From Clostridia bacterium (GTDB taxonomy: Bacteria > Bacillota_A > Clostridia > Oscillospirales > CAG-272), in NCBI GenBank assembly GCA_017959485.1, contig JAGDAM010000009.1, positions 1-8,208 on the forward strand: 8,208 nucleotides of DNA, written 5' to 3'. Made by a program: the position numbers and the translations under genes. Positions 1 through 6,278 of this stretch are shown one piece after another (position 1 is the stretch's first letter; each line of letters starts with the position of its first letter). The notes under the pieces were generated by a model. It was not told the origin of the DNA, did no database searches, and saw only the letters and a list, made by a program, of their open reading frames with translations.

Positions 1-180
1 AATCTTATAATTCGAAATGTCGGTTCCTGGGGTAGGGGGCGTAGTCTCGGACCGGTCCGAGGTATCGTTCGGGACAGCTCCCGGTCCGCAGCATGCGCAG
101 GATAGAGTTATAAAAACGGTAAGCGCCCAGAGCAGGACTGCCTTGGCCGATACTCGCCCGATTTTTGCTTTGGCCGACAT
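1..180 (-). CDS. Lipoprotein, N-terminal part only (runs off the left edge)
   Basis: This open frame reads leftwards from an ATG at 180-178 without a stop to the window edge, giving 60 residues. It starts MSAKAKIGRVSAKAV, continues as a hydrophobic stretch (about residues 15-29) and reaches a Cys cluster (SCACCG, residues 30-35), followed by a polar Ser/Thr/Pro linker ending near ISNYKI. This is the layout of a lipoprotein signal peptide and linker, although the lipobox is less canonical than that of the solute-binding protein at 3901. The ATG shares its A with the TAA of the upstream AraC gene (TAATG), and a purine-rich ribosome site (AAAAGGGG) lies 8 bases before it inside that gene, so translation is probably coupled. 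An exported lipid-anchored product is well supported. The mature domain lies outside the window, so its function is unknown; a solute-binding protein or a carbohydrate-active lipoprotein are possibilities only. Confidence 0.75.
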   Translation of the reverse strand, partial: MSAKAKIGRVSAKAVLLWALTVFITLSCACCGPGAVPNDTSDRSETTPPTPGTDISNYKI

Positions 181-1058
181 TACGAATGCCCCTTTTCTTT
201 CCGGCCTTCCGTCGGACGGTCCGGTCCGGCGCCGCAGTCGGGATCCGCCAGAGGCGCGTCGCTTTCGGCGGCTTTATGTCCTTCCGCCGCGGCAGTTTTT
301 CTGTAGTACAGCGGCGACAGACCGGTCTTTTTCTTGAACCAGCGGGAAAAATAGAACTCGTCTTCGTAACCGACCTGAGCCGCGATGCGCTGCACCGAGT
401 GCCGCGTGTTTCTCAGCTCGTTCTGCGCCAGATTAAGACGCGTCTCCGAAATATACTGACCCACCGTCATTCCGAGGTTCTGCTTGAAAATATAATTGCA
501 GTGGGAAGCCGACATTCCGATCTTTTTGGCCATCTCCGGAACGGTGATCTTCCGCTCGAGATTTTTGAGTATGTAGTCTATCATCGCGTAGACCGCGGGA
601 TGGTAATCCCCCTGCGTCGAAATCTTTTCGCAAAGGGATATGATCAGCATGATGTAATAAGAATTCGATATGTCGTTGGCTCCCGACAGCGACAGATAGT
701 TGGAAGTCAGCATCTCGAGCACCGCGTGAAGATCCGAGTTGTTTCTGAACGAAAAACATCTGGCAATCTTCGGCTCGGCGAAATTCCTGATATACTGGAA
801 CGAAATATAGTGAGCGGACGTGTGCTGCTCTTTTCTTTCCCTGACGGATCCCGTTGGGGCGAACAGCGCGTAACCCGGAGTCAGCGTGATCACCTCTCCG
901 TTTATCTGGTAGTCCACACTGCCCTCGAGCATAAATACCAGCCAGTCGAAATAGATCTCCTCCCGGGGGAGTTTCTCTATCACGGTCGAGTGTCTGTTGG
1001 TCAGGTAGATTATATCCAGATCCCGGTTGTCGGGCTGCCCGGATCTTTTCTCGTTCAT
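180..1058 (-). CDS. AraC-family transcriptional regulator
   Basis: The 292-residue protein has an N-terminal cupin-like sensing domain (about residues 15-100, with FMLEGSVDYQINGE and LTPGYALFAPTGS) and a C-terminal AraC DNA-binding domain with two helix-turn-helix motifs. The first is at about 171-194 (ITVPEMAKKIGMSASHCNYIF), the second at about 219-243 (VQRIAAQVGYEDEFYFSRWFK), followed by the family signature KKTGLSPLYYRK. The ATG at 1058 is preceded by AAAGGGGAAG. Such proteins usually bind a small ligand, often a sugar, and activate nearby catabolic genes. Residues 254-292 form an unusual Ala/Asp/Glu-rich tail after the normal end of the domain; it also carries the ribosome site of the next gene. 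The gene lies downstream of the PHP gene on the same strand, separated by 137 bases that hold a strong hairpin. The family is certain; the ligand and targets are inferred. Confidence 0.95.
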   Translation of the reverse strand: MNEKRSGQPDNRDLDIIYLTNRHSTVIEKLPREEIYFDWLVFMLEGSVDYQINGEVITLTPGYALFAPTGSVRERKEQHTSAHYISFQYIRNFAEPKIARCFSFRNNSDLHAVLEMLTSNYLSLSGANDISNSYYIMLIISLCEKISTQGDYHPAVYAMIDYILKNLERKITVPEMAKKIGMSASHCNYIFKQNLGMTVGQYISETRLNLAQNELRNTRHSVQRIAAQVGYEDEFYFSRWFKKKTGLSPLYYRKTAAAEGHKAAESDAPLADPDCGAGPDRPTEGRKEKGHS

Positions 1059-1128
1059 GATCTTCCCCTTTCGACGGACGTTGCGTTCGAATGACGGATA
1101 ACGGATGATACGGTCCGAAAACGACCCT

Positions 1129-1158
1129 TCGCGCGTCCGTCGGTAACGGACCGCGCGA
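1129..1158 (-). terminator. Strong hairpin between the PHP and AraC genes, possible terminator
   Basis: An 11-bp GC-rich stem with one bulged base (TCGCGCG-TCCG paired with CGGACGCGCGA) and a 7-base loop lies downstream of the PHP stop. On the minus strand only a short, displaced T run (GTCGTTTTC) follows. It could therefore be a partial terminator or an mRNA stabiliser that lowers expression of the regulator relative to the PHP gene. No good -10/-35 pair is seen in the 70 bases before the AraC start. Confidence 0.35.
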
Positions 1159-1195
1159 CCGGCCTTCGGTGCCTGAGAGGCGACGCGGAACCGGT

Positions 1196-3334
1196 TCAGA
1201 AATTCACCGATTCGTGCTCCGCCCGCAGTCTTACCGCGTCGACCGGAGTGCGGGTGGTGATATTCATTACTCCGGCTTCCAGCAGTCTGCGGATCGCCTG
1301 TTCGTTGCTGGGCGTCCAGGCCGAGATCACGGGAAGGCAGTCGGCGTAGAGGTCCGGAGCGGCGAAAACGTTCTTGAAGTTCATGTTGAGCACCTGCGAG
1401 CCCGAGACTTCCATTTTATGAAGAGCTCTTCTGAGTTCGGCCTCTCCGCTCTCCGCGTAGGCGAGATTGACCCACCATTCGGCCTCGCTTCCGGCCGCGA
1501 CAATGCCCTCTTCGAGCTCCAGTTCTCCCGTAAATATTACCCTGCTTCCCATGCCGCACGTTCTCGCGAGCGCCAGCACGTCGCAGGCGATTCCGGGCTC
1601 TTTTACGTCGCAGTTTACTTTCATGTTTCCGCAGGGATGCACCATCCGGAAGCATCTCTCGAGCCCGATGCAGTCTTCTCCGTCTTCGGGAAGATTGTGC
1701 GACAGGTAGAGCCGGCCGTCGGAGGCCTTGCGGACGTCCACTTCAAGGGCGTCGGCTCCCGACGCGACTGCGGCCCTGATATGCTCGGGGCTGTTCGGAG
1801 GAGTGCCTTCGCACCCGGAATGAGCGGTGATCATCGCGGAATGTCTCACGTAGATCGGAGCGCTGATGCCGAGCATGCATTCTCTGCCGTCGACCGTTCC
1901 CCACAGTTCAGCCGAGTTCCACCCGTTTTCGAGAACGGTTTCGCCTTCGAAGCGGGTTTCTCCCGTCCGAGTCAACGGCTCTCTTTTGCCTTTCTCCCCA
2001 ATCAGCACGGCCGAGGAGATTCTGACGTCCGAACGGCAAAGCACCGACGAGGGCAGAACGTCGACACGGACCGACGCTTTTCCGGGGGACGCGGTGTCTC
2101 CTGGGAGCCAGGTCGCGTCTTGCCTGCTGAGAGAAAACTCGATGGGATTTCCGACGCAGGCCGAGGCGCGCCCGGAACGAAGCGCCCGGAGAGCGCTTGC
2201 GGCGCATACCGGTTCGCCGGGCTCCAGCCCGAGCCAGGTCACTCCCACGTATCCGCGTTTGCCGACAAGATCCGGCACGTGATCTTTTTTATGCCAGTCG
2301 AGGCCGTTCACCGGAGTGATTCTGAATCCGCGGTCAAGCATCGCGGTCCACTCTTCAAAAGCTTTGACGTTTGCCCTGTTCTCGGAAGGGTCGCCGGCGT
2401 ACAGTATCTCGCAGTAATCGATCAGTCCGGGGTCGCTGACTTTGTAATCAAAATGGCATCCCGTCCCGACCGGGCCTCCCGGTCTGAAGGGATGTGCTAT
2501 CCCCGAAAGACCGCCGGCCTCCCGGATTCTTCTGAAAGCGGTATCCGGGTCGCCGACGACGAGATCCCGCCATTCGGGGATCCGGCAGCAGCCGAGCGAA
2601 AGGATATGCCCGTGATAGGTCGTGAGTTCGCAGCCTCTTATAACCGTTCCGGAGGGATCGGCATACACCGCGGCGGAATCGGTGTTGTGATCGGTCAGCG
2701 CTATTATCCCGAGACCTCTTTCCTTCGCGTACGAGGTGAGCTCGGCGAGACTCATCACTCCGTCGGAATTCAGGGTGTGACAGTGAAGCTCCGCCGGCAC
2801 CCATTTCAGCTTTCCGACGGCCGGCTTCGATTCGAGTTTCGCGGGAAGGTCTTTCCGCGGACCGGGAACGTCGGCCTCGGAGAGCGCCTCGACTTCAAGC
2901 GAATAGGAGCACTCCGCGGTGACCGCGCAATGAATATGAACGGATACTTTCCATTCTCCCGATTCGGGCCTGCCCCTGTAAAAGCCCGGAGATGCGTATT
3001 TCTCGCTGACGTACATCACCTCGCCCGAAGCTTTCCGGTGAGCGTTCCCGCGGTGCCCGTGAGGGCCGTCGAGCGAGAGCGTCAAAAGATTGCTGATCGG
3101 GAAATACTTTTTCCATTCCCTGTCGGGTTCAAGCCAGGGCGTCTGGGCCTCGAGTATATCCCCTATGATCTTTTTTGCCCTCTCCGGATCGCTCTCCGCG
3201 CCCGGATCGTACGTCAGCTTAAGCGAGACCGCTTCGGTATCCCGAGGAACCGAAAACGAGAAAGAATGTGTGGTACTGTCGTCCTCTTGGGTAATAACGC
3301 GTTCGGCCGCAAGTAACAGTTTACGCTTGTCCAT
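1196..3334 (-). CDS. PHP-domain (CehA/McbA-like) phosphoesterase fused to a GDPD-like domain
   Basis: The 712-residue protein has three visible parts and no signal peptide, so it is probably cytoplasmic. Residues 1-155 resemble the beta-rich N-terminal domain of CehA/McbA-type proteins (SFSVP, a DGPHGHRG segment, YASPGFYRG, GEWKVSV). Residues 177-400 are a PHP metallo-hydrolase with the expected metal ligands: HCH (184-186), TDH (215-216), E236, H241/H243, H281 (IAHP) and D346/H348 (GLDWH). After a second beta-rich segment (405-495), residues 500-705 match a glycerophosphodiester phosphodiesterase fold: AHSG at 504, ALEVDV at 529-534, DGRLYLSHN at 539-547, NCDVKE near 576 and a final ITTRTPVDAV. 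In that domain the usual HRG Arg is Ser and the PENT Glu is missing, so its activity may be altered. The ATG at 3334 follows AAGGGA. The fusion suggests hydrolysis of a phosphodiester or phosphomonoester; the substrate is unknown. Confidence 0.9.
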   Translation of the reverse strand: MDKRKLLLAAERVITQEDDSTTHSFSFSVPRDTEAVSLKLTYDPGAESDPERAKKIIGDILEAQTPWLEPDREWKKYFPISNLLTLSLDGPHGHRGNAHRKASGEVMYVSEKYASPGFYRGRPESGEWKVSVHIHCAVTAECSYSLEVEALSEADVPGPRKDLPAKLESKPAVGKLKWVPAELHCHTLNSDGVMSLAELTSYAKERGLGIIALTDHNTDSAAVYADPSGTVIRGCELTTYHGHILSLGCCRIPEWRDLVVGDPDTAFRRIREAGGLSGIAHPFRPGGPVGTGCHFDYKVSDPGLIDYCEILYAGDPSENRANVKAFEEWTAMLDRGFRITPVNGLDWHKKDHVPDLVGKRGYVGVTWLGLEPGEPVCAASALRALRSGRASACVGNPIEFSLSRQDATWLPGDTASPGKASVRVDVLPSSVLCRSDVRISSAVLIGEKGKREPLTRTGETRFEGETVLENGWNSAELWGTVDGRECMLGISAPIYVRHSAMITAHSGCEGTPPNSPEHIRAAVASGADALEVDVRKASDGRLYLSHNLPEDGEDCIGLERCFRMVHPCGNMKVNCDVKEPGIACDVLALARTCGMGSRVIFTGELELEEGIVAAGSEAEWWVNLAYAESGEAELRRALHKMEVSGSQVLNMNFKNVFAAPDLYADCLPVISAWTPSNEQAIRRLLEAGVMNITTRTPVDAVRLRAEHESVNF

Positions 3335-3370
3335 CGCCGTAGTCCCTTACTAAATGCATTTTACGATATA

Positions 3371-3404
3371 ATTTTAGCAGGAAATCCACAAAACAAGAAT
3401 GGAC
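3371..3404 (-). promoter_or_regulatory. Candidate activator-dependent promoter for the PHP gene
   Basis: Reading leftwards, the -10 is TAAAAT (3376-3371). With a 17-base spacer the -35 would be TTCTTG (3399-3394), a poor match to TTGACA. A GTCCATT heptamer (3404-3398) overlaps the upstream edge of the -35, as expected where a regulator compensates for a weak hexamer. The start would fall roughly 30 bases before the PHP ATG. Confidence 0.45.
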
Positions 3405-3420
3405 TTTTCAACTATTCTTG
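3394..3420. promoter_or_regulatory. Perfect inverted repeat, candidate operator
   Basis: CAAGAAT (3394-3400) and ATTCTTG (3414-3420) form a perfect 7-bp inverted repeat with a 13-base spacer. One half covers the -35 position of the candidate PHP promoter, and the repeat overlaps the GTCCATT heptamer. The centre-to-centre distance of 20 bp, about two helical turns, suits a dimeric DNA-binding protein. The identity of that protein is inferred only. Confidence 0.4.
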
Positions 3421-3424
3421 TCCT

Positions 3425-3464
3425 GCAAAAAAAACGAAAAAGATATAAACCGGGCACTTCCCGG
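3425..3464 (-). terminator. Intrinsic terminator or attenuator hairpin upstream of the PHP gene
   Basis: On the minus strand a CCGGG/CCCGG stem (3464-3460 with 3454-3450) with a 5-base loop AAGTG is followed directly by a long U-rich run (3449-3427, including T5 and T8). The 5' arm overlaps the 3' arm of a larger hairpin (CTTCCCG/CGGGAAG, 3499-3493 with 3463-3457), so the two structures exclude each other. Confidence 0.55.
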
Positions 3465-3545
3465 AGCTGACGTCCCTTCGGACGCTCAGTTGCGGGAAGG
3501 GAATAAGCCGAGGCGGCTCGCAGATCTCGATCCGAGGTTATCCGC
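3426..3545 (-). ncRNA. Candidate structured small RNA or attenuated 5' leader of the PHP gene
   Basis: About 120 bases lie between a good minus-strand promoter (start near 3545) and the terminator at 3425-3464. The transcript would contain a CTCG-GAT-CGAG hairpin, an AGCCG-CCT-CGGCT hairpin and a long stem at 3457-3499: CTTCCCG paired with CGGGAAG, then an inner arm of about 11 pairs closed by a GAAG loop. The last arm also takes part in the terminator. No coding sequence with a ribosome site is apparent. I do not recognise a known riboswitch or small-RNA family. It could be an independent RNA or a regulatory leader of the PHP gene, whose start lies about 90 bases beyond the terminator. Confidence 0.4.
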
Positions 3546-3551
3546 ACTGTT

Positions 3552-3579
3552 ATTATATCACTTTCAGGTATTGATTCAA
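3552..3579 (-). promoter_or_regulatory. Promoter for the candidate leader or small RNA
   Basis: On the minus strand, TTGAAT (3579-3574), a 16-base spacer and a perfect TATAAT (3557-3552) make the best sigma-70-type match in the divergent region. No open frame with a ribosome site follows it; the structured stretch and terminator do. Confidence 0.55.
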
Positions 3580-3588
3580 AGTGTTTTG

Positions 3589-3604
3589 TTAAGGCAATAC
3601 CGCG
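3589..3604 (+). repeat. 16-bp direct repeat, copy 1
   Basis: TTAAGGCAATACCGCG differs at one base from the copy at 3811-3826, 222 bp away. Flanking similarity (GATT and GTTTT before both copies) suggests a partly duplicated promoter-start region rather than a chance match. Confidence 0.6.
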
Positions 3605-3680
3605 GGGCGCGGCGCGCCGATTCAGCCGGCCTTTTCCGTGCCTGTACGGGCGGTGCCGCGCAGTTCGCCGTACTCGCCGC
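3601..3680. other. GC-rich palindromic island inside the divergent region
   Basis: This island is strikingly GC-rich compared with the AT-rich promoter DNA on both sides. It contains GGCGCGCC, GCCGGC and a hairpin of GTACGG-CG with CGCCGTAC (3644-3673, one bulged G). No coding sequence with a ribosome site is apparent, and no T tract marks it as a terminator. Its role is unknown. Confidence 0.35.
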
Positions 3681-3772
3681 GCATGCACTTTTCGCGTAGG
3701 TTTTGCCGATATCCCGAAAAAAGCCGAAAAATGGATTTTTCACACATCAAAAAAAACTATTTTCGTTTGATT

Positions 3773-3806
3773 GTCCATTTCATTTTGACGAATGATTTTA
3801 TATAAT
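3773..3806 (+). promoter_or_regulatory. Candidate activator-dependent promoter of the solute-binding protein operon
   Basis: TATAAT at 3801-3806 is a perfect -10. At the normal spacing the -35 would be TTTCAT (3778-3783), a poor match; a TTGACG at 3785-3790 is too close (10 bases). The GTCCATT heptamer at 3773-3779 sits 28 bases before the -10, exactly as in the opposing PHP promoter. The inferred start near 3812 leaves an untranslated leader of about 88 bases with two small hairpins (GACG/CGTC at 3833-3844, ACGGT/ACCGT at 3852-3866). Confidence 0.5.
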
Positions 3807-3810
3807 TGTT

Positions 3811-3826
3811 TTAAGGAAATACCGCG
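3811..3826 (+). repeat. 16-bp direct repeat, copy 2, at the inferred transcription start
   Basis: TTAAGGAAATACCGCG matches the copy at 3589-3604 at 15 of 16 positions. It begins 5 bases after the TATAAT box, so it covers the probable start of transcription. Confidence 0.6.
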
Positions 3827-3900
3827 CAAATCGACGTGCTCGTCTTGCCGGACGGTCGGTAACCGTTATTCCGTTTACAGTTGAAAGGCAGGTCAATATT

Positions 3901-5400
3901 ATGAATAAGAAACTGAAACCGGCGGCTCTTCTCCTGACGGCCCTGATCCTCGTTTCCTGGTCGTTGCTCGCGCTCGGATCCTGCTCCAACGGAACCGGAA
4001 CCGAAACCGGCACGGTCCCCGCGGCGACATCTGCCTCGGCGGAAGTCACGGCAGATGAGGGAAGCGAGGAGACCGAACTGAAAGACGATCTTCCGGACGT
4101 CAAGTTCACCGATCAGGAATTCAGAATAGCCTCGACGAGCGATCTGTTCCATTATATTATCAACGAGGAAGACAGCGGCTCTGTCTGCGATTCCGCCGTA
4201 TATAAGGCGAACCGCATCATTGAGGAACGGTTCGACATCAAATTCACCCAGGTCGTGCTTTCGAGTTACGACACCTCGCCCGATGAGATAGGTCCGATGG
4301 TCAAGTCCGGAGACGATCTTTTCGATATCGGCATGCTCCACGACACCTCGAGCGGAGCCTGGACTCTCAGAGGGTACTTCCGCGACCTGAACACCCTTCC
4401 CTATATAGACACGTCGAAGCCGTGGTATCCGGAATTCACCGTCAAGTCGCTGTCCTTTGCCGGCAAAATGTATCTCATATCCAACTTTATGACTTACTTC
4501 AGCATGGACGGGACCCGTGTCATGTGGATGAATATGGATATCGCCGGCGATTACAATCTGCCCGATCCTTTCGAAATGGTCGAGAACAGGACCTGGACGC
4601 TCGACAAGATGATGGAAATCTCGTCGGCAGTCTATGAAGATACGAACAGTGACAACCTGGTCAACGAGGGCGACACCTTCGGTTTCACTCACATCGGAAA
4701 CACCTACTGCTGGGTTGAGGCCTTCGGGATCGAGATGCTGGTAAAGAACGAAGCCGAGAAGACGCTGACTTTCAACGGCGACGACTCGCGTATTTATGAC
4801 CTTGTCGAAAAGATGCAGGCATTTGCCGGAGGCGCGAACAAAAGCGTCTTCTTCAAAGTATCCGGGGCTTCCTCGAACGTGCAAACGCTTTTCGCCGAGG
4901 GTAAAACTCTGCTGACCTATATGCATTTCAAAAGCATGATGCCGAAGCTGAACGATTCGACCGTCAACTACGCGATTCTTCCCATGCCGCTGCTGAACGA
5001 AGACCAGGACAGATACTACGGCGCGTGCACGGACGTGCCAATCTCGGTCCCGGTATCCGCCGAGGATACCGAGAAGATCGGACTTATGATAGAAGCCATG
5101 AGCGCCGAAGGGTACCGGACGATCAAGCCGGCGTGCTATGACCTCGTCTTGAAGTTCAGATATGCCAACGACTACCAGTCGTCCAAGATGCTCGACACTA
5201 TCTTCTCGAACAGAGTCCTCAGTTTCACGTATATCTACCGTGAGTACGGCGGAAGCACGCAAATGAAACTGATATCCGACAACGTCTCGGCCCCGGGACT
5301 CATCGCGTCCTATCTCAAAAAGAACGGCGATGCCGCCAACATCTATGCGAAATCGATCCTGAAGTTCTACTACGAAGGCACTCCTATTAAATCCAACTAA
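3901..5400 (+). CDS. Extracellular solute-binding lipoprotein, ABC-transporter type
   Basis: The 499-residue protein starts with a lipoprotein signal peptide (MNKKLKPAALLL, hydrophobic core, lipobox LGSC with Cys28), then a Thr/Ser/Glu-rich linker to about residue 66. The rest has the composition and motifs of large family-1-type solute-binding proteins: ERFDIKF, SGDDLFDIGML, FAGKMYLISN, an MWMNMDIA segment, RTWTLDKM and a FAEGKTLLTY segment. Residues 247-258 form a DTNSDNLVNEGD loop like the calcium-binding loops of these proteins (D247, N249, D251, D258). It would be anchored outside the membrane and bind an oligosaccharide or similar compound. The ATG follows AAAGG and CAGG purine runs. 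No permease or ATPase genes lie beside it; a cytoplasmic aldolase follows after 17 bases instead. The ligand is unknown. A sensor or orphan binding protein is an alternative to an importer subunit. Confidence 0.88.
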   Translation: MNKKLKPAALLLTALILVSWSLLALGSCSNGTGTETGTVPAATSASAEVTADEGSEETELKDDLPDVKFTDQEFRIASTSDLFHYIINEEDSGSVCDSAVYKANRIIEERFDIKFTQVVLSSYDTSPDEIGPMVKSGDDLFDIGMLHDTSSGAWTLRGYFRDLNTLPYIDTSKPWYPEFTVKSLSFAGKMYLISNFMTYFSMDGTRVMWMNMDIAGDYNLPDPFEMVENRTWTLDKMMEISSAVYEDTNSDNLVNEGDTFGFTHIGNTYCWVEAFGIEMLVKNEAEKTLTFNGDDSRIYDLVEKMQAFAGGANKSVFFKVSGASSNVQTLFAEGKTLLTYMHFKSMMPKLNDSTVNYAILPMPLLNEDQDRYYGACTDVPISVPVSAEDTEKIGLMIEAMSAEGYRTIKPACYDLVLKFRYANDYQSSKMLDTIFSNRVLSFTYIYREYGGSTQMKLISDNVSAPGLIASYLKKNGDAANIYAKSILKFYYEGTPIKSN

Positions 5401-5417
5401 AAAAAGTATTACTTGAA

Positions 5418-6278
5418 ATGTTTACAGATACCGTAGAAATGCTTAAGACGGCCCAAAAGAACGGATATGCCGTCGGAGCGTTCAATTTTGACAATATGGA
5501 GATGGCTCTGGCGATAGTCGCGGCGGCCGAAAAATGCGGAGCGCCCGTCATACTTCAGAGCACGCCTCTGACCATCAGCCAGGCCTCGCCCGAGATGTTC
5601 CGCGCCATCGCCTACGCCGCCGCGCAGAGCGTGAGGGTCCCGGTGGCCTGTCATCTCGATCACGGCGACAGCGTCGCTCTTGCAATGCGTGCCGCCGACG
5701 CGGGCTACACGTCGGTGATGATCGACGGCAGCAGCAAGACCTTCCGGGAGAACGCCGAGCTCGCCTTGACGGTCAAGAAATACTGCTCCCGTTCTGGAAT
5801 CCCTGTGGAGGCCGAACTCGGCCGGGTGGGAGGCAAGGAAGACGGCCTCGTTTCGAAGGGCGACGCGTATACGGATCCCTCAGCTGCCGTTGAATTCGTG
5901 AAGATTACGGGCGTCGACTCGCTTGCGGTCGCGATAGGGACCGCTCACGGCGTTTACAGCGGAACGCCGGTTCTGGATATCGACAGACTCGCGAAAATCT
6001 CGGAAGAGATGGAAGCCCGGGGAGTCGGTATCCCGCTGGTGCTCCACGGCGCCTCGGGACTGACCGACGATCAGGTTCGCGAATGCGTGTCGAGAGGAAT
6101 CTGCAAGGTCAATTTCGCTACCGAACTGCGGCAGGCGCATACCGCGGCGATAAAGCGGTTCTTCAGTGACAATCCCGACGTTTTCGACCCGAAGAAATAC
6201 GGAAAACTCGCCATGGAAGCCGTCGCTGAACAGACCGCCTACCGCATTGAGGTCTGCGGATCGGCCGGGAAGGCCTGA
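5418..6278 (+). CDS. Class II (zinc) ketose-bisphosphate aldolase
   Basis: At 286 residues this has the usual length of class IIB fructose- or tagatose-bisphosphate aldolases. The family reversibly splits a ketose bisphosphate into dihydroxyacetone phosphate and an aldehyde phosphate in the cytoplasm. Visible features are GAFNFDN (20-26), the catalytic HLDHGD (D81, zinc ligand H82), MIDGS (D103), VEAELGRVGG (E133), GTAHGVY (zinc ligand H177), the phosphate-binding LHGASG (zinc ligand H210) and NFATELR (232-238). The last motif resembles the NVATELK form of the tagatose-bisphosphate group more than the fructose form. That is suggestive, not decisive. It begins 17 bases after the solute-binding gene, so the two are probably co-transcribed. 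The start is preceded by an A-rich tract without a recognisable Shine-Dalgarno sequence. No kinase that would make its substrate is visible in the window. Confidence 0.93.
   Translation: MFTDTVEMLKTAQKNGYAVGAFNFDNMEMALAIVAAAEKCGAPVILQSTPLTISQASPEMFRAIAYAAAQSVRVPVACHLDHGDSVALAMRAADAGYTSVMIDGSSKTFRENAELALTVKKYCSRSGIPVEAELGRVGGKEDGLVSKGDAYTDPSAAVEFVKITGVDSLAVAIGTAHGVYSGTPVLDIDRLAKISEEMEARGVGIPLVLHGASGLTDDQVRECVSRGICKVNFATELRQAHTAAIKRFFSDNPDVFDPKKYGKLAMEAVAEQTAYRIEVCGSAGKA

Noticed and set aside
1169..3316. Long open frame on the plus strand opposite the PHP gene (715 residues)
   Set aside because: Its product is Arg/Gly/Ser-rich with no recognisable domain. It is the complement of a gene with clear catalytic motifs, a frame kept open by the codon bias of the real gene.
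3559..3590. CACTTT/AAAGTG stem followed by TTTTGTT as a plus-strand terminator
   Set aside because: The stem is only 6 bp and AT-rich with a 13-base loop, there is no plus-strand gene before it, and it coincides with the -35/-10 region of the minus-strand promoter.
3622..3684. Minus-strand 20-codon frame (MRGEYGELRGTARTGTEKAG) in the divergent region
   Set aside because: The composition is plausible, but there is no Shine-Dalgarno sequence and no promoter just upstream, and it lies in a palindromic GC island.
3785..3806. TTGACG followed by TATAAT as a consensus promoter
   Set aside because: The spacer is only 10 bases, far too short for the two hexamers to be used together; the TATAAT is kept with a weak -35 instead.
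1136..3866. Shared GTCGGTAAC in the hairpin at about 1139 and in the solute-binding leader at about 3855
   Set aside because: A single 9-base match in unrelated contexts (hairpin loop versus untranslated leader), with no matching flanks or spacing, is compatible with chance.
3811..5262. Long minus-strand open frame opposite the solute-binding gene
   Set aside because: It covers a clear lipoprotein gene, has no family motifs and no sensible ribosome site, and is rich in His/Arg/Val as antisense frames are.
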